Of a stretch of 64,000 nt of DNA, positions 50,149 to 64,000 are shown piece by piece. Both the position numbers and the translations under genes were made by a program. The stretch's first letter is position 1, and every line of letters starts with the position of its first letter. The stretch lies in NCBI GenBank assembly GCA_964020155.1, contig OZ026552.1, positions 505,001-569,000 on the forward strand. The letters run 5' to 3'. The notes beneath the pieces are model-generated. The model saw nothing but the letters and a program-made list of their open reading frames with translations. It did not search any database and was not told where the DNA came from. This DNA is from Chondrilla cf. caribensis. Its lineage: Eukaryota > Porifera > Demospongiae > Chondrillida > Chondrillidae.

Positions 50149-50903
50149 CTGGAGGAACAATACATGAAATGATAGCAGAAGGAACACCACCGGTACCGTG
50201 AAGACAGGACTGCAGCCTGCTAGCGCTGTCTTCACAACCATGTCGCATTTGGTGTAGCCTGGCACAGTGAGACTTTCTTATTCGGTTGCGCAGCGGGAAA
50301 GTGCTGTAATCGGTCATCATACGATCGACAATGGTAGCCGGAAATTATAGATTACGGATATATACGTACACAGTCACGCACATGTGAACTACAATGGGTA
50401 ACTTCAGGAACGAAGTGGCTTCAAAAATTCGACTACAACTTCACGCTGTTTGCTGTTGGAAATGCACAACACTCTTTTTCCGAAATAAATTTATCTGACC
50501 CTATATGAGTACAGCGTCTTTCAACCAACTCATCAAAGAGACACGTATCAGACGGACCCACTTACCCTCCGGATTAACTTGGATGTATGCATATACAGTA
50601 GTATCCTTGATTATATAGTATTAATTATATGCACGTGAATGCCTCTGCTCATCAATTTATGAGTCTGTATTTTAATTTCTTTAATTTTTGTAGTATTCTA
50701 ATTTGTTTTCTCAATAATTTATTATTTGTCAAAGAATGCTGTTTCCATTCATCTCATCTCCATTTTATCAATGTATTTGTTGTACTTCATTTACTCAACC
50801 ACACTAAATCAATTCATTATTTAATACAGTTCATTCTATTAACATATCTATTTACAAATTGTACTTGTCTCTTATCTTCTTGCTATCCTGTAAAATTCAA
50901 GTT

Positions 50904-51000
50904 TGTACTGACTAGTAGCCCCCTAGGCTAATAATTTGTACTGAATAGTAGCCCCCTAGGCTAATAATTTGTACTGACTAGTAGCTCCCTTGGCTAATGG
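50904..51000. repeat. 33-bp tandem repeat, about 3 copies
   Basis: Same unit as 24692-24822, showing that copies 3 and 4 share ancestry. No gene is seen in 50242-51680. Confidence 0.85.
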
Positions 51001-51493
51001 CCTCCACAGTAAATAAGCTATCTCAACTGTTGTATCAATTAAAGTCAAATTTCCAACATCTCATCCACTGTACTACTATTGAATATCATAATGCAGACTG
51101 CATCGAATTGGGAGAGGAGAATGCCATGCAAGTTATGAAATTGACTATGTCATTGTACATATATGATGTACATGTGTCATTATCTATCTAAAATATTATT
51201 GTATATACATACATACATATATATATACGTATATAATATCATAATATTATGACCTTTGACAAACCATCAGATGTCACGTGTACACAGGTCAAAAGGCCAT
51301 TAGGTGTATGTATACTAGTACTAATGAATTATTGTGTTATGGTAGGTTTAAGGGCGTGGTTGAGTGAATGAGTTTCAATGTGACCGCTCAAAGATATATC
51401 CCACTAGTTGAGGTGACTGGGTATGAATGAGGAGGAAACGTCTGATGACATTCAGTTCTATACACACATGCATACACATACACACTTCACGTG

Positions 51494-51496
<3 letters not shown>

Positions 51497-51538
<42 letters not shown>
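51497..51538. repeat. (CA)n microsatellite
   Basis: Short CA tract at the position of 25233-25279 in copy 3. Confidence 0.9.
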
Positions 51539-51539
<1 letters not shown>

Positions 51540-51680
51540 ACATATGAACACACACCCACACATTACTCTTATCTAATGTATTTGGGACCAATATGATGAG
51601 CGAAGGCTCTTAAAAACTTCATGATAATGCTAATAATGTTATTTTCATAGCAAACTAATATTTCAGAGAAGTACACAAAG

Positions 51681-52029
51681 TCAAATGGAGGGGATAAACA
51701 TCAAATAATATAAAGTAGACAAAATACATAGAAGCTCAGTCTGGCCTGGCTGTTCGCTAGTGTGTCCCACGTTGATGTATCCATGGATGCTAGTGGCAGT
51801 GGTTAGGCTCTGCTCAATCCCACCTGGTGGTTCGGCTATGATTTCCATGTTGACATACTTTGGGTTATTCCCCATTGTCGTGGAGCCTTCCACGATGTCC
51901 GGCTGAATGGGTATCTTTTTGGATGGCTTTTTCTTCAACTTCTTGTGAGGAGTTGGCTTAGGGAACACACTTTTTCTTTGATTATTATAATATGCCTCAG
52001 TCTTACCACTGGTCTTCATTCTCCTATAC
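51681..52029 (-). CDS. Gene C alternative terminal exon (tail 2), ITAM-like segment deleted
   Basis: Acceptor catgtag|G TAT AGG AGA as in gene B. Reads KYRRMKTSGKTEAYYNNQRK, then jumps to PKPTPHKK: relative to gene B about 55-60 residues including the YxxL pair and EYEYP are missing, in frame. YVNM and YINV remain. Joined to the TM exon it gives 1105 residues (2969 + 349 nt, exact multiple of 3). Ends TGA at 51681. The region just upstream in the transcript is a long (CA)n run. Confidence 0.65.
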
Positions 52030-52062
52030 CTACATGAAGCATGCACAGAAAAATGGGTATAC

Positions 52063-52236
<174 letters not shown>

Positions 52237-52612
52237 ATGTACTAATCATCACTGGTCCTGAAGCCAAAACAGACCTCAGACCTCGGATTAGTACCGTTAT
52301 TATTATTTAGTTTGCAGCCTAGTAATAACGACACATTGCAAGCAGTGACTGGTTCAATCATGTTGATATCAGTCACTGTGCAATTAGACTAGATATTATA
52401 GCTCAGTGACTATAGTGAGCCAATTATGTACTAATTATCACTTATTTGTACATATGCTATACGTATATTATACATTCATAATGAATGAGAAACACTCTAA
52501 TAATGATTATAATATCAAAGTGTATTGGATTTATAATCAGAGCACACACACTATGAATATATACCAAACGAATTATACTGTATTTATATTATGATCACAC
52601 TCAGTTTGTTAA

Positions 52613-61687
<9,075 letters not shown>

Positions 61688-61860
61688 GAGAACTGGGAAT
61701 GTGAGAATCAGATTGTTGTATGCCAGGTGCACTATGTGCAGATACTTTGTTATGTACAGAGCTAACGTAGTTTTGATGATGTCACAAATATATTCTGACA
61801 TAATTGTAAATGTTGAAATGCAAAATTTAATGAGAAAATTTGCAATTATCAATTATTAAC

Positions 61861-62750
61861 CCACCTGTAGTAAAGTACAGATTGGAAGTACTTTACTATA
61901 CTACATGCCCACCAAACCAAATCATAGTCCGCAGATACTCGCGGACTACTTGCGAGTACTCGCATTGATTAGCAACAATCTACATCAGAAACCGCAATTA
62001 TCACTAGGTCTATGTTTACACAATGGCGGGCGCACCGTTCGACGAATGTCTGAATTGTGGAAATTATGAACGAAACTTGTTAGAAACGTCATATGAAAAT
62101 GAAAGAATCTCTATCCTTCCATTTGCGACAACAAATTGGACAATTATTTCAAGACGGCTTGAAATATCGTCAATTGTATCGATGGATTCGAAAGGAAGCA
62201 GAACCTCACACGCTCTCAGTAAATGGACATTCAATAGAAATCCAACTACTTCGAACAGGCGCTTATGTGGGTGACTGAATGTGGTGAGTGAATACGTAAC
62301 TGTGGGGCTGTGGGGGGTAAGTATCATCAGTAATCTGTCCTTATATTTCGGCCATTGTATCCTTGTTCGCGAAGTGTTCTCGCGTCTTATTGGGCTTCGA
62401 TAATTATCCGTCAACACCATACCATAGCGAACATAGCTCGGCTTCGATAGCTACAGTTCCGTGAATCTGCTTTTACGTACATCCCTACTTCGCGTTAAAG
62501 TGATTCTATGTCCCATAATGATTGTCTCTTGAACCGATAAGAACTTTTATTTTGTTTTCGAGACATATCTTTCATATGAAACGCAGCTTTCTGTGAGCAA
62601 TCGCCCAAATTCACATGTTTGAAGTGTTACTTGCTGCGAGTACTCGTCCGAGAATTTACCCCCTACAACGTATCTCTAATAAGTGTTAGATCAGATTTCT
62701 TGAGCTCGAAGTGTTAATTGCTGCGAGTACTCGTGGGTGAGCAATTTTAT
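61861..62750. mobile_element. About 0.9-kb insertion upstream of gene C
   Basis: Interrupts the flank otherwise shared with gene B. Starts near a hairpin (arms 61868-61878 and 61888-61898), contains an inverted repeat agtccgc/gcggact (61927-61948), a 12-bp palindrome gcgagtactcgc (61952-61963), and a direct repeat gaagtgtta(c/a)ttgctgcgag (62621 and 62708). Plus-strand frames begin MAGAPFDECLNCGNYE at 62023 and MKMKESLSFHLRQQ at 62093, both ending near 62275; they look like one coding sequence broken by a frameshift. Class unknown. Confidence 0.4.
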
Positions 62751-62879
62751 AGTAAAGCTCTTTTAATCGGTACTGTACATAATTACACAAGTAATGACCT
62801 GGAAATTACCTATGAACGCAATTATTACTATAAATTCAAACTAAAACTTAAAAAGATAGAAAACTTGACAACTTTAAAA

Positions 62880-63990
62880 CTGATGTAATCACATGCACAT
62901 TAAGAAATATTGCTCCATTCTCATGGCTGAGTGCGCATCAGGTCTTACCTGGTCTCGTCCAGTTGCTTGTCAGTGTACAGATAGTTAAGGGTAGGACGAT
63001 TCAATGACTCTCTGATTTGTTGGTAAAGGTTAAGCCACGTATGTATACATTAGCTGCAACAGAACCTGAACTAAATATTGCTGAGCTTGTATTAACTTAT
63101 GTATGTGTATGGCTGTGTGCAGCCACAGGAGAGTTGTGTCAGGAGGAAAGGGGCGTGACTCAGTCCAAATATGGTAATGAAACCACCACAGTAGGCACAA
63201 ACAGGATGAGAGGTCCACATCTATTGATTCTGTATTTTCATTATGTGCTGTTGTTGTAACTGTACTGTAACACAAAACCTCATGACTGTTATTGTATACC
63301 TTGAGGTAAACAGTTCCCAAACCACACATGCTACCTGCATCCCCCATGAATGGAACAAGGCTGAATGGTCTCTATGCTGCACATTAGCAGTAATTGGGTA
63401 GGGTCAGTTAAGTCAAATGATACTCATTGTAGGTGAAAACTATGCTAAACACACAAACACAAGTTTATACATGCACAAATACATACGCACACATGCACAC
63501 GCACACACACACGCACACGTACACATTACTCTTATCTGATGCATATCGAGCTATCATAGTACTTTTAAGGATTCTTCAAAACGTGATAATAATATTATTG
63601 TCATGACAACCTCATATTTACTGTATTAATAGAAGAGTAGACAAAGATATTCATTTTCTACATTAAGTGTGTTATGCATTGCAATAGAAACACCATACAT
63701 CTTACTTATAAACACTCACACTCTCCATGCACAGCACAGAATATTGTATGTATTGATTGGACAGTACACACATATGTACTGTATTTGTACGTATACAGAT
63801 GTATGAATGTATCATATTATGTATTGAACCGTCCTGATCCATAGAGCATGGTGCAGTATACAATTAGATACTATAGATACAATACTGCTGATTTTCCGAT
63901 ATTTTGAACCACTTTCAGGTATATGGAATGAAATTATTATAAAAAGGTATAATAATATAATATAATATTAATATAACAATATAATAACTA
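62880..63990. repeat. 5' flank of gene C shared with gene B
   Basis: Homologous to about 40440-41800 (for example cagttgcttgtcag and ttgtcatgac-acctcat). No coding sequence seen; candidate conserved upstream region. Confidence 0.7.
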
Positions 63991-64000
63991 TAATTATAAT

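Larger units (their letters stand above)
49157..50241 (-). pseudogene. Gene E: fossil receptor (Ig exon fused to a signal-exon fragment)
   Basis: Ig exon 50148-49900 is intact (SSRIGYTNRLSLTC, YKWYHNGNKL, DSGSYQCRACNWAGC, both splice sites). About 16 bp above its acceptor the sequence becomes the 5' part of the EMI-receptor signal exon (ATG at 50241, MVVKTALAGCSP). The signal exon's 3' end and donor are lost, and its frame meets a stop in the Ig exon. Below 49900 the intron matches introns near 31.2 and 57.2 kb until the retroelement at 49157. No FN3, TM or tail exon remains. Confidence 0.7.
50150..52030. repeat. Paralogous block, copy 4 (partial)
   Basis: Shares with copy 3 the signal-exon fragment, the region with 33-bp cctaggctaata repeats and the tail-2 exon. 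These two are closer to each other than to copies 1 and 2. Confidence 0.75.

Overview
The window is eukaryotic and animal. Its coding sequence is in short exons with clean GT-AG junctions, nearly all of phase 1, and these encode Ig, fibronectin type III (FN3), calcium-binding EGF and EMI domains. The DNA is AT-rich, full of (CA)n/(TG)n tracts, and carries fossil retroelement, SINE and foldback DNA. An early-branching metazoan, most likely a sponge, is my best guess; that rests on gene style only and was not checked against any database.

The main content is a tandem cluster of type I membrane receptors, all on the minus strand. Gene C (61687 to 52613, 1301 aa) is signal peptide, 8 Ig, 2 FN3, one transmembrane helix (TM), cytoplasmic tail. 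Gene B (39838 to 26743, 1891 aa) has the same plan with 15 Ig domains. Gene A (18606 to 6872, 1088 aa) is signal peptide, EMI, 3 EGF, cbEGF, Ig, 2 FN3, TM, tail. Gene D is the 5' part of a gene A paralogue (signal exon 3763-3917, EMI exons 1245-1343 and 282-382) and runs off the left edge. Summed exon lengths of A, B and C each give an exact whole number of codons. Two dead relatives lie between them: copy 3 (signal exon 24065, EMI exon split by an insertion, tail fragment 20172-20392) and gene E (signal-exon fragment fused to one Ig exon at 49900-50241).

The tails are the most interesting part. Every intact tail-1 exon carries YxxL-x9-YxxL, an ITAM-like spacing, with YxN motifs and proline-rich SH3-type sites. 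Genes B and C each have a second, phase-compatible terminal exon (tail 2) about 0.6-0.8 kb downstream, with YVNM and YINV motifs; the B copy keeps an ITAM-like pair and the C copy has lost it by an internal deletion. This suggests a choice of cytoplasmic tail by alternative terminal exons. Extracellular diversity arises by exon-cassette duplication (a beta-alpha-gamma Ig triplet repeated in gene B) and by EGF-exon birth and death in gene A. The layout recalls invertebrate allorecognition or engulfment receptor clusters, but that is inference.

Between genes B and C, a 7.3 kb block (about 41.9-49.16 kb) has replaced most of gene E. It holds a 359-bp satellite array whose monomers carry a long hairpin, a broken Ty3/gypsy-like pol in the order protease, integrase, RT start, RNase H, and inside that a 207-bp tandem array whose monomers carry a 35-bp palindrome. 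Large paralogous blocks (1-6.4, 14.9-20.6, 20.8-26.0 and 50.15-52.0 kb) show how the cluster grew, and allow empty-site dating of several insertions.
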